A program made the translations under genes and the position numbers. From Mauremys mutica (lineage: Eukaryota > Chordata > Testudines > Geoemydidae), in the NCBI RefSeq assembly GCF_020497125.1, contig NC_059074.1:194402915-194466914 (forward strand): a DNA stretch of 64,000 nt, written 5' to 3'. The notes below the pieces were generated by a model. It was not told where the DNA came from. It did no database searches and saw nothing but the letters and a program-made list of their open reading frames with translations. Position 1 is the stretch's first letter; every line of letters starts with the position of its first letter. This document shows positions 23,333 through 33,689 of the stretch, in pieces.

Positions 23333-23497
23333 ATGCCAGTAGTCTGGGTTGTGTTTTTCTTTGCAGTGATTGTGGCAGCTCGGTGTTGTGAAGCAGATGC
23401 TCGAAACTGCGCTTACTGTGCTCATGTAGTCACCTGCAAAGATATTCAAGAGCACCTGAAGGTGCACCCCTTGGATGCGGAGAAGACAGTTGTTTAG
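23333..23497 (+). other. 54-codon ORF of unknown status inside intron 1
   Basis: ATG at 23333 to TAG ending 23497. The product starts MPVVWVVFFFAVIVAARCC, a hydrophobic segment, then a cysteine-bearing tail (Cys 18, 19, 26, 29 and 35) ending HPLDAEKTVV. A sequence resembling a splice acceptor (tttttctttgcag, ending about 23365) lies inside it. The stretch 23366-23500 has more CpG and a more exon-like composition than its surroundings. I recognise no family. If 23366 were spliced to SPRED2 exon 1 the frame would stop after a few codons. It may be a chance ORF, a cryptic exon or an old pseudogene fragment. Confidence 0.15.
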
Positions 23498-24208
23498 GGG
23501 ATGACCATATTGACAGCGGCCGAGAGCTTGTGTCCAAAGAGGAGGCCTCCTTTATATGTTGTAAATGAAGGTTAAATGGAACAAAGTGTTAAGATTACTT
23601 TGAAAATAGCATTAAAACTCATCTTGAACGTAGAAGAATGCTGGACCTTCTTCTCATGTAAAATATTATACATAAAATATTACGACGCAAGCAGCACGGC
23701 TGCCACCAATCAAAACACAAGCCATACCTCCCCCGCCCCCCCCCAAAAAGAAAATCCGTATTGTGTAGAGAGCACTTTACTTCCAGATTTAGAATGAAGA
23801 ATTCGGTTAGTTCAACGCTTTGTACTGAACTGAAATGCCTGCAGTTATTGTTTGAATGAAAACTTTCCCCATAACTGATGAATGTTCTATAGATACTAGT
23901 TTAATTGTTGGCTTAGTCACTTTCTTTAAAGAATGACATGGAATGTGCAGTGCCTTTGAGTGACTGTTTCTTGCTTCATGTAGCGTTACAGACCATGAAG
24001 CCGAGGTCCAACTAATTTTCATCATCTGAAAAGGGCGACATTTCTAAGAGTCAACTTTTTATGATATGTGCATGTAACCACCAAAGGGGTTAAACTGGAT
24101 CCTTGGCAATCCATTGCCTCAGCCTTATTTTGCTATTAATTAAAGTTATAGGGATGCTGTAAAGCTTGGCACACCCTCTGCACAGTATCCCTTACTGTGG
24201 CTCTAATC
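23498..24208. other. Intron 1 sequence, nothing recognised
   Basis: Non-coding. A C run occurs near 23735. Short frames without homology. Confidence 0.45.
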
Positions 24209-24838
24209 CAGGCCTGCACAACATGCGGCCCATGTGGGCTCGCTGTGCGGCCCGCAGGGGATGAGTAGGTGGGCTCACTGTGCGGCCCGCGGGGGGGTGA
24301 GTAGGCGAGTGGATGGGCAGTGGCGGGGGAACAAGTGAGCTGGCAGCGGTGGAGGGGGGCTGAGGAGGTGAGCTGCGAGCCGGTGGCTGACCTGTTCTAC
24401 TGATCTGGTCTGGCTCCCATCCCCTCTCCGAGGGTTGCAGCTGTCTGGAGGTGCTGACTTCCACGCCTTCCTCCTTCACACCTCATTCATTCAACAGGGC
24501 AACTGATTACAAAGTGGGGGGAAGATCTTATTCTACTTCTAGCAAAAAGACATTTTTCTTTTACCTTAATTATACTACCTTAGGGGCCCACTATAACATA
24601 TTACCAAGGTTCAATACCGCTGTTTCGGTGGGGCCGCGCTGGGGAAGGAGGGTTTGTTTCCGCGGGATGGGCAGTGCTGGGGGGGCGGGAAGTATTTCAG
24701 TGGGGCTTGGTGGCGTGTGGGGGGGGGTGTATTTCAGGGGGGCTTGGCGGCGCTGGGAGGGGTTGGGGGGGGGTCGGCCCTCAGCTGTTTTCTTTGGAGT
24801 AATATGGCCCTTGCTGCTTTACGAGTTGTGCAGGCCTG
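24209..24838. mobile_element. hAT-type element, 630 bp, CAGGCCTG termini, GC-rich interior
   Basis: The ends are CAGGCCTGCACAA and its exact complement TTGTGCAGGCCTG. The flanking 8-mers CTCTAATC (24201-24208) and CTGTAATC (24839-24846) match at 7 of 8. The interior is GC-rich with degenerate tandem words (ggctcgctgtgcggcccgc repeated; ggggcttggcggcgctggg repeated). No transposase is encoded, so it is non-autonomous. Confidence 0.88.
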
Positions 24839-24897
24839 CTGTAATCTGTACTTCTCTGTATGCAAATATGCAGATTCACAAGAATCCTGCTATCTCA

Positions 24898-25173
24898 GGT
24901 CTAGTCTACACTGGAGACACTACAGTGGCACAGCTGCAGTGCTGTAGCACTTCAGTGTAGCCACTCATTATGGTGACGGGAAGGATTCTCCCATCAATGT
25001 AGTTAATCCATCTCACCAGCAGACGGTAGGTAGGTTGACAAGAATTCCTCCATCGACCTAGCACCATCTACACCGGGGGTTAGGTCGGCTTAACTATGTC
25101 GCTCAGGGTGTGGAATTTTCACACCCTGAATGACACAGCTGGGTCAACTTAACTTTTGAGTGTTGACCTGGCC
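24898..25173. mobile_element. Chompy-like (Harbinger) MITE, ~276 bp
   Basis: The left end ggtctagtctacactgg faces gagtgttgacctggcc. The interior includes cacagctgcagtgctgtagc, an inverted cggcttaactatgtcgctca block and a facing ttcacaccctgaatgacaca, the folded pattern of Chompy-type elements. It lies only ~60 bases from the hAT element before it. Confidence 0.65.
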
Positions 25174-25286
25174 TCCGTATTGTGGCAAAATCTTGGAGCT
25201 CAGTTCTCCCACCCTTGCTGACAAGATGTGGTATCTTACTGTGCGGATAGCATTATTGAAGTTAATGGCACCACTTGCCTAGCATT

Positions 25287-25501
25287 CAAAGAATCCTGTG
25301 GCACCTTATAGACTAAGAGACGTTTTGCAGCATGAGCTTTCGTGGGTGAATACCCACTTCGTCGGATGCAAACTTGCATCCGACGAAGTGGGTATTCACC
25401 CACGAAAGCTCATGCTGCAAAACGTCTCTTAGTCTATAAGGTGCCACAGGATTCTTTGCTGCTTTTACAGATCCAGACTAACACGGCTACCCCTCTGATA
25501 C
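25287..25501 (+). repeat. Repeat ending ctctgatac with a perfect 85-bp palindrome
   Basis: 25287-25371 and 25374-25458 are exact reverse complements over 85 bases, separated by two bases (AC). The right arm continues into the 3' body (gctgcttttacag ... gactaacacggctac ... ctctgatac), so it is in normal orientation. The left arm is an inverted second copy of the 5' part. The element is related to 54975-55094 (single arm) and 2178-2326 (shorter fold-back). Confidence 0.92.
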
Positions 25502-26084
25502 TTGCCTAGCATGGTGTGCTATGCAGTGTGAGTAAGGGTGGTAGAATCAGGCTTGGTCTGACTTCCGTAGAAGTGTTCCAACATACGCACAGTGGAATAT
25601 TAGAAATCTGGACTCCGTCTTAATCTTAATGATCATAAAGGTTCATTATGTAATGCATACCAGTCATAATACGGGCTGACATCTGCCAAACGTGTCATTC
25701 AAGCTTGTTGTGAATTCATTGAAAGTATCTCTTTAAAACAGGAGGAGTTGTAATAATCACAATGGGAACCTTGCCTGTTTCAAATAATTAGTTGCCTCAG
25801 GCCAGATACAATAGCAACTGGAAATATTTACACACATCCGTTCAGAGGACTTGGTACAAGAGAGTGGCATGGTATTTTATGTCACAATACTGGATTCAAG
25901 TCCTACCACTAGTGATTTTGATTCTACATGTTCTTCTCTCTGCCATTTGTGCACATAGCCGTATTGGTTGGATGCATTTGGTAGGCTTTTCTCCAGAGAG
26001 GTGAAGGCCTGGAATGGCAGAGATTGTGATCACATTATTTACAATAGTTCTTTTTCATCTTCCAACTGCTTTACAAACAGTCGA
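25502..26084. other. Intron 1 sequence, nothing recognised
   Basis: Non-coding. The frame 25792-26004 (+) lacks homology. Confidence 0.45.
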
Positions 26085-26235
26085 GCCTTCTATAACCCTG
26101 TAAGCTAAGGGAATCCCCTCTTTTACAAATGGAGAAAACTGAGGAATAGAGACTGTTACCTTGCCCCAGCTTCCAAGGGAGTTGATATGAGAGCTATGAT
26201 GAGAATTTAGAGGTTCCTGGCTCCTAGTCCTGTGC
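26085..26235 (-). repeat. MIR/CORE-SINE relic
   Basis: cctcttttacaaatggagaa, aactgaggaatagagactgt, taccttgccccagcttccaa follows the MIR reverse-strand order (atttttacagatgagga, aactgaggcacagagaggtt, aagtaacttgcccaag). The trailing cctggctcctagtcctgtgc, tcact also fits. Confidence 0.75.
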
Positions 26236-26629
26236 TCACTCGCCTACCTTTAGTTGTTGCTAGTTACTCCCTACATTATCCCACAAATATTTAAAATAGT
26301 TCCTCTGTGTCATGGTTGTGTCACACACAGGTGAAAGTGGAGAAGGAAGGTTGTTCTGTTTAAAATGCCACTTTGCTTTTGCAACTCTAAACTTAAGGAC
26401 AATGAATAAGTCAGTGCAGGAATGACTGGAGATGCCAGCCTTTCTCTGAATTTCTTTCCTTTAGTTAAGCAGAGTAACTATCATCACAACTGGTATCTTT
26501 GAAAGTTAGCTTGTATTTAATAATTTAGTGAATGTTATAGCCACAAACCATAGACCTTGAATTTTGGTTTGGGGTTTGTTTGGTTTTTTGGGGGGAGGGA
26601 AGGAGAGGGGAAATCCCAAAGGAGTAAAC
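26236..26629. other. Intron 1 sequence, nothing recognised
   Basis: Non-coding, with G/T-rich low-complexity sequence near 26560-26600. Confidence 0.45.
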
Positions 26630-26633
26630 CCAC

Positions 26634-27325
26634 TGTGACAGACCCAGTGGGGTACAGGAGTCTGGTAGAGGGCAAATATACTGGTCACTGGATGAGCATA
26701 TTTCTGTTCCCTGAGTGACCAGAGCAGGGGCTGCACTAGAGTAATCAGGAACCTGCTAGAACCAATTAAGACAGGCAGGATAATTAAGACACCTGGAGCC
26801 AATTAAGAAACTGCTAGAATCAATTAGGACAGGGCTAGCTAATCAGGGCACCTGAGTTTAAAAAGGACCTCACTTCAGTTTGTGGCGTGCATGCGACGAG
26901 CTGGGAGCAAGAGGCATGAGGAGCTGCGAGTGAGAAGACATATTGCTGGAAGACTGAGGAGTACAAGCATTATCGGGCACCAGGAGAAAAGTCCTGTGGT
27001 GAGGATAAAGAAAGGTCCTGTTGGGAGGAGGCCATGGGGAAGTAGCCCAGGGAGTTGTAGCTGTCGTGCAACTGTACCCGGAGGCACTCTAGACAGCTGT
27101 AGTCCACAGGGCCCTGGGCTGGAACCCGGAGTAGAGGGCAGGCCCGGGTTCCCCCCAAACCTCCCAACTTCTGACCAGATACAGGAGGAATTGACCTGGA
27201 CTGTGGCTTCTACCAGAGGAGAAGGTCCCTGGGCTGTTTCCCAACCCACATGGTGAATCTGTGAGGCGAGCAAATCCACCAATAAGCGCAGGACCCACCA
27301 AGGTAGAGGAGAAACTTTTGTCACA
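26634..27325 (+). mobile_element. LTR-like element, 692 bp, probable solo LTR
   Basis: It begins TGTGACAGAC and ends TTGTCACA, with CCAC on both sides (26630-26633 and 27326-27329), compatible with a 4-bp target duplication. Repeated ccaattaag/tcaattagga words fill the U3-like first third. A TATA-like tttaaaaagg follows at about 26857. No gag, pol or env sequence accompanies it, so it would be a solo LTR or a non-autonomous element with TGTGACA/TGTCACA ends. I recall closely similar copies as frequent in turtles. The 124-164 codon frames on both strands are non-coding by-products. Confidence 0.7.
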
Positions 27326-27329
27326 CCAC

Positions 27330-29284
27330 ACATATGTGCAAGACATTTTTGGATAAAATCAGTACACACAGATACTTTGTAGGAATGTGGGTTTGTGATC
27401 CATTCAAGGATATCAAAATACTAGCCTTTACTAAAGTCCTCATATGCATAATCAAGGAAAACCTTGTTTTTTTTGTGTGTAGTAACGTCCCATTGTAGAT
27501 TTGGTTTCACTTTGTTAAAGCCATTTGCCTGAAAGTTCAAAAAATGGTAAGTTGTGAATGACTCTCTTTTTCCTCCAGTCACAAAGCAAACAAACAAAAA
27601 CCTGTGGCTAGTTGTTGTGTGTTTCTGTATGACCACAGTTTGGATGAAATCATTCAGTGGAGAGGTTCTCTCTTGAGTCCCTTTTTGGTCCTGATCTCGA
27701 AGCCATTTTCTGTGTTCTTAACTTGAAGCCAACACTTCTGTTATGCAAAGGCATATTCCCAATATTTTTGTCTGACTGGGGAGTGGCTTGCAGATCCAAA
27801 TTTTCCTGTGTAGTAATAGGCTTCAGTTCCCAGCAAGCCCTTTGGCTACGTTCAAGTTTTGGTACCTCAAAGAACCCATTCAGGTTTACAAACACAGAAT
27901 GAGTTCCCATGACATGTCAGTACTTGATATTGTTCTAATTTAGACTAGTAATGACTGATAGGCATTTGTCTAGATTCCAAACTTGTGTTTTGCAAGCAAA
28001 AGCTATAGGTATTTTGGTTGACTTTTTCTTTATTTCAGCTCTCTTGTCATGTTTACCAAATATTTTAAGCTGATATTTGAATCTAAGGTACAGTTTCCCT
28101 TGAAAAAGCCTAACACAGATAGGGTTGCCACAGATGTACAATTAGTAATTTGGAGAAATTCAAACACTCCAGGAATTATGCGAACTTTACATGAGGTTCA
28201 TGGATGCAGCATTTTGCATAAACCTGTAAATGTATCACTTTTGTCATCTGAGTCCCTATCCACAGCATGCCACAGAAGGTGCTAAAATGTGAATTGGGCA
28301 TGTCACAACTTCAGAGCATGCTGCAGATCCCTCTAAACATGAATTTGGACAGAATAATTTTGTTTGAACTCAGAGGTGTGCTGAATCTGTTCCTTTTTTT
28401 TTCTAAAATTAAACACTAATCCTCCCCGCCCCAAATTACTCCCACTCTTGGAGTTTCACCATCCTGAGAGACGTTCAGAACATACGTTGAGTTGGTGCCG
28501 TATTTCAGTTAACTATTAAGTTCTTCAGTGTGGTTCATGTTCTGATTTAAGCTTGAAAAATCTACTTGCCTCAGGTGAATAACTTGCCCTAACAAGCAGT
28601 GGGACTTGAACCAAAAAATTAAGCTGTCAGTTGACATAAGATAAAATTTAACTTTACAGATGTGAGCAATATGAACCAATGCAGTGTCCTCTTCAACCAG
28701 TGCTATTTGCATTGCTTGGCCAAACACCAGCAGAATGAAATAAGACTCTGGTCAGTTTAACTGCTGCTGTTTTCCAGAACCATGTGAGCAACGTGAAACT
28801 GAGAAGAACCATGTCCATTTCATGCTGCTGTTTGGAAAAACTTAGAGCTGCATCAGAGCGAGGCACTGAAGGACCACCCAAAAAATAAAGGCTGGAGGAA
28901 TTTTAAAATGGTGGAGATCCTGTCCACGCCCCCCACCCCTCCTCAGTGGCTGCCAGGAGCAGCCCCAGGAGTCTGGAAGGCAGGAGAAAGACAACAATCC
29001 CTTCAATAGCTATAGAGGGTGGGTGGAGCATGAAATTCTATGAGATACCTATATGTCACAGATGAGTAAGAAATAAAAAGTCCCAAGTAGAACACAAGCA
29101 ACATTTTTGGTACCTTCCTCTTTAACAGCATTTGCTGGTCAGGGTGGTGATGGGCTTCTCATCAGTGAGTTTTTGTGGTCCCCAGTAACAAAGCCAAACC
29201 TTTGTCTTTGGCATCTCCCTAGTTGTAGATTTAGTCTTTGAGCTAGTAGGTGTCCAGCAAACTTTTCATGTCTTCTGCTTAGAA
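27330..29284. other. Intron 1 sequence, nothing recognised
   Basis: Mostly AT-rich, non-coding. Frames at 27650-27910 on both strands and 28049-28285 (+) have no homology. No bounded element was found. Confidence 0.45.
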
Positions 29285-29469
29285 CAGTGCTGCTCAGACT
29301 GAGGCTCACGAGCTGCAAGTGGCTCTTTAATGTGTCTCCTGCAGCTCTTTGTAGCACATATTAAAACACGGTGTGATTTAATTATTCACCGATAGAAGTT
29401 CTTCACCAGTAAGGATGCTTTTATTATAATACTAACCAATTGTAGCTGATAAAATAATAATGTTTCTCA
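29285..29469 (+). mobile_element. hAT-like element, left part
   Basis: CAGTGCTGCTCAGACTGAGG, ctcacgagctgcaagtggct, ctttaatgtgtctcctgcag resembles the left half of a turtle hAT-type repeat (cagtggttctcagactttgg, ctcgcgagccgcatgcggct). The right end is not recognised; another MITE begins where it fades. Confidence 0.5.
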
Positions 29470-29626
29470 CTATGGACCTTACAGATGCTCTCCTGCCAGC
29501 ATAATTAAACCACCTCCAACGAGCAGCCTAAGCAGGAGACCTCTCCACACGGGCACTTTTGTCGGTGAAACTTACGTCAGTCCAAGGTGTGGGTTTTTTC
29601 ACACCCCTGACCGACAAAAATTAGGT
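29470..29626. mobile_element. Chompy-like MITE fragment
   Basis: ctctcctgccagcataatta, aaccacctccaacgagcagc is followed by cacttttgtcggtgaaactt and a facing cccctgaccgacaaaaa. This is the folded core of a Chompy/Harbinger-type MITE. Termini are not intact. Confidence 0.55.
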
Positions 29627-30805
29627 GGTAGCAAGCAGGACAGTTGCCTGGGGCCCCATGCCACAGAGGCCCCTACGAAGCTACATTGCTCAGGCTTCGG
29701 CTTCAGCCCCATGTGATGGGGCTTCAGCTTTCTATCCTGGGCCCCAGCAAGTCTAATGCTGACTGTGTTGACTGTAGCCTGAAGGACCTGGTATACTAAT
29801 TATTGGCAGGTGGGGGGAAAGAAATGGAGACTGGCCCCCCAGTGCAGTGCACGCTAATTGGCATGCAATACACTAACAAGACACAAGGTGGGAGCCTAAC
29901 TAATTTAATACCAGTAACTTGTTTTGAAGAAGTACTGCACAGTTTCTTCCTTTGAAGCAGGTTGGTAACCTGAATATTTTCCTTACCATCTCCTATAACA
30001 AATAAAGATGAGACCAGAAATATGTGGACTTTAGCTGTAAAGTTTTTTGCATGAGACAGGAAAAGGTTTACAATGAACTGTTGGTAAGCAATTAAGTATT
30101 GTTCCCTCCTGCAAATCTCACATTTTAAAATTCTGTAAGCTACTCACTGAGGATTATTTAATTTTAATAGTTTAATTTTAGGTTGGATTTATTGTCTAGT
30201 CCCAGCCTCTACTTCATGGCATGAAACAAGCTGACTTAGGGAGGATGGAAGTTGAGAAGACATTGACTTGTGTGGGAGCAGTACCAAGGAACTGACTTTT
30301 GGAGATCCTAGGCTAAGATTCTTTGCGTGTGGGACCAGCACAATACTCATGTTAATTCTCTTCTCCAACTGCAGGCTTGAGGGAGAAGGGAGACTTAACT
30401 GGGGGCTGTACAAAGGGACCTTGACAGTCCAACGAGTCTGATTGTAAGGGGGCTTCTGAATATTGGGTTGGAGGGACTGCAGTGAGTTGAGTATTCAACA
30501 AAGCTTCTGGAACAGGGTTGCTGCTTACGAAGAACCACCTAGAGAGCTGCGATAATGCTTTCCCCTGGAGCTGCTCCTGGCAGCAGGCTGTGAGTAGCCA
30601 CCTCTCTGCAGTACTGGCGGATCTCCAGCAACAAGCCCACTCACTTGTTCCTTTCCCTGGTGGTTGCATTTGCTCGCTCTCTCTGCAAATGCTTCTGGAG
30701 GGAGGAGAATTGATAGTAGAGAAGCTAGTGAAAGCGGATGAAGCTGCTGTATATTGGTATAACACACCCATTCTCATCCTGTTGGGAAGGGAAACATTAC
30801 AATGT
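29627..30805. other. Intron 1 sequence, no gene recognised
   Basis: Non-coding. 30352-30849 (-) and 30518-30844 (+) are overlapping open frames, 165 and 108 codons, without recognisable domains; both run into the hAT element at 30814. A GC-richer tract lies at 29640-29760. Confidence 0.45.
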
Positions 30806-30813
30806 ATGTGTTG

Positions 30814-31421
30814 CAGTGGTCCCCAGCCTTTTTGTGGCCAGTAGCACATTCATGTTTTCAGAAGAGCATGGCGGGCGCCAACAATTTTACAAGGCTTATT
30901 TTGTATTTGTACATTAAATAATACAAAAAAACATATTTAATATTTCATAATATATGAATCCAGAGAGAAGCTGGAGAAAAGCCGCGAGGACAGAGAACAC
31001 TGGTGCCCGCAGTCCTGGAGTACTCTGTCCCCAGCAGGCACGGGGCCCCAGATTCTCTTCTCTGCTGGGCAGTAGGTGGGCACCAGAGAACACCAGCGCC
31101 TGCAGCCCCAGAGTTCTCTGACCCCGGCAGGCATGGGGCCGCGGCTTCTCTCCGGCTTAAGCCATGGCCCCGCACCTGCCAGGGACCGAGAACACCGGTG
31201 CCCGCAGCCCCAGAGTTCTCTGTCCCTGGCAGGCGTGGGGCCGTGGCTTCTCTCTCCTGCTGGGAATTAGGCAGGCCCCGCACCTGCCAGGAACAGAAAA
31301 CACTGCGCCTGCAGCCTGAGTTCTCTGTCCCCGGCAGGTCCCCTGCTGGGCACTAGGCGGGCACACATAAATGCCCCAGCGGGTGCCATAGTGCCCACAG
31401 GCACCACGTTGGGGACCACTG
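30814..31421. mobile_element. hAT-type element, 608 bp, with internal degenerate tandem array
   Basis: Terminal repeats CAGTGGTCCCCAGCC and GTTGGGGACCACTG, flanked by an exact 8-bp duplication ATGTGTTG (30806-30813 and 31422-31429). The first 150 bases are AT-rich. From about 30990 there are about four diverged GC-rich units (gagaacactggtgcccgcag ... cagagttctctgtcccc ... ggcaggc.tggggcc). No transposase. Exact flanks suggest moderate youth. Confidence 0.93.
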
Positions 31422-31429
31422 ATGTGTTG

Positions 31430-31857
31430 GCAATACACAGATTCCCCAGGAAAGGACTGTGAGTAGAGCCTAGAATATCGACATATAATCCAGTAAAGCA
31501 GATTGATGCTGAATCTAAATTCTGAAAAAACATGGTTTTAAAAAGTATATATTGGCTATTAAAATATTTGCAAAATGTGTTTTTTGACATAGCATTAGCA
31601 TTTAAACTGAGAACAAAATGAGAGGTTTAGTGCTCTAAAATACTGCTTGTTGGGAGAAGACACTGATACGATTTTAACATAACCCGATAGAAGAGAACCC
31701 GTGTAACAATGGTTAGCCTGGTACATATTAAAGTCAATAGTGGCTTATTTTTGTCCTTTGCAAGTGTATTAATTTCAGTGGTGCTCCCTGTACCACTGCA
31801 ATGTATCAAAGCTCTGAGGCCAGGCTACTATTTCTATACTTGGAAAATATTAAATGC
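31430..31857. other. Intron 1 sequence between two hAT elements
   Basis: About 430 AT-rich bases, nothing recognised. Confidence 0.5.
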
Positions 31858-31865
31858 TGTTAGAC

Positions 31866-33681
31866 CAGGGGTCGGCAGCACACGTGCCAATGGTGGCACG
31901 TGAGCCGATTTTTTTTTTATGGCACGCCAAGGTCCTGGCTGCTGGCCCTGCTCGGTCCGCTGCCAGCCTGGGTGAAGGGAACCCCAGGCCGGTAGCGGGC
32001 TGAGCGGAGCCAGTGGCTGAGACCCTGGCTGGCAGGAGCCGGCGGCCAGAACCCCAGACTGGCAGCAGGCTAAGCTGGGCCCCGGCCCTGCTCAGCCCAT
32101 TGCCAGCCCAGGGGCCCAGCCGCCGGTCCTACTCAGCCCGCTGCTGGCCTGGATGGACGGAACCCCAGACCGGCAGCGGGCTGAGCGGGGCCAGCGGCTG
32201 GAACCCCGGCTGGCAGGAGCCGGCGGACGGGACTCCAGACCGGCAGCGGGCTGAGCGGGGCCAGCGGCTGGAACCCCGGCTGGCAGGAGCCGGCAGACGG
32301 GACTCCAGACCGGCAGCGGGCTGAGCGGGGCCAGCGGCTGGAACCCCGGCTGGCAAGAGCCGGCGGACGGGACTCCAGACCGGCAGCGGGCTGAGCTGCT
32401 CAGCCCACTGCCGCTCTGGGGTCCCAGCCGCCAGCCCCGCTCAACCAACCGCTGCTCTGGGGTTCCGGCTGCCAGCCCTTTGCCAGCTGGGGTCCTGGCC
32501 GCCGGGACCCCGGCTGGCAAGGGCCCGGCAGCCGGAACCTAGAAGTGAAAGGAAGGCGGAGCGTGCACGCTCGGAGCCGGCCGACGCTGGGGCACTCTGC
32601 TGCGGCTGGAGGCACAGATCATGGCGCGCTCCCAGAGGGGGTCCTGCTGGCTGCCAGAACTCGCTGGCGCTGGCGGCCCTGTGCACCGGACTAAGCAGCA
32701 GGCGGTCAGGCAAGTGAAAGGGCCAGCGGGAGGCGCGGTAGAGGTGTCCGCATCCCGGCCTGTCCTGCTGCCCCTCTCTTGCCACTGTGGCTGGATATCA
32801 GGGCACTACAGGCACTTGCCGTCCCTGTGGCTTGCACAGCTGCGGTCCCTGGGGGGGGGTCCCACAGCTCCCTTGGCAGGAACAAGAACAGTGTAGGGCA
32901 GGGACCCATCCAGGTAACCCAGCTGCAACCGGGACTGTCCCAGGCCAGCTCCAAGCCCCTGCTCCCCCAGAACTTCCCCCCTACACAGACATCCCAACCT
33001 CCTGCCCTGAGCCCCTAATGCCACCCAACCCTGACTCCTGCACCCCCCATGCTCCCAGCCCTGACTCCTGCATCATCCACATCCCCACCCCCTGCCCTGA
33101 GCCCCACTCACCCCAGCCCCCTGCCCTGAGTGCTCCCCCCCACACCCACACATCCCCAGCCCCTGAGCTCCCCCCCCCCCGAGGGGGGCTGCAATATGAC
33201 AGTACCTGTAAGAAATTTGTTACTTTCACCCCTGCTGGAACCCCAGACCAGCAGCGGACTGAGTGGAGCCAGCGGTGGGCTGAGCGGTTCATCCCGCTGC
33301 AGGTCTGGGGTTCCAGCCGCCGGCCCCGCTCAGCCTACTGCCAGCCTGGGGTACCGGCAGCCAGCCCAGGGCTCTGCTCCTGGCCTCAACCCAGCGCTCT
33401 TCAGTCACCCCCTGCTGTAGCCCACATTGGAAAACTCAGCAAGGGAAAGCGAGGGCGAGGATCACACTACACTGATCAGATCTGCATTTTAATTTTATTT
33501 TAAATGAAGCTTCTTAAATATTTTAAAAACCTTATTTACTTTAAATACAACAATAGTTTATTTATAATAATACAGATTTATAGAGAGAGACCTTCTAAAA
33601 ACATTAAATGTATTACCGGCACGCGAAACCTTAAATTACAGTGAACTTGGCACACCACTTCTGAAAGGTTGCCTACCCCTG
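31866..33681. mobile_element. hAT-type element, 1816 bp, with 70-bp minisatellite inside
   Basis: The ends are CAGGGGTCGGCAGCAC and GGTTGCCTACCCCTG, flanked by TGTTAGAC (31858-31865) and TGTTAGAG (33682-33689), 7 of 8 matching. The right ~200 bases (facing tctaaaaacattaaatgtat, taccggcacgcgaaacc) resemble, in reverse, the 311-bp MITEs at 10794 and 45998, so they share a family. The interior is GC-rich: four units at exact 70-base spacing, then degenerate C-rich repeats. Pro-rich frames such as 32787-33503 are by-products. No transposase. Confidence 0.92.
32150..32395 (+). repeat. 70-bp tandem array inside hAT element
   Basis: The landmark CAGACCGGCAGCGGGCTGAG occurs at 32166, 32236, 32306 and 32376, exactly 70 bases apart. 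Units share ggccagcggctggaaccccg, gctggcaggagccggcgga with only a few changes. Older, more diverged copies surround it (from 31950 and again near 33240-33340). Confidence 0.95.
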
Positions 33682-33689
33682 TGTTAGAG

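Noticed and set aside
25287..25458. microRNA precursor
   Set aside because: A perfect 85-bp stem with a 2-base loop in a repeat copy does not look like a pri-miRNA, which has mismatches and a loop. Better explained as an inverted duplication.
32787..33503. 238-codon proline-rich ORF
   Set aside because: It lies entirely inside the non-autonomous hAT element, in C-rich degenerate repeats with no stops. No domain and no splice support.
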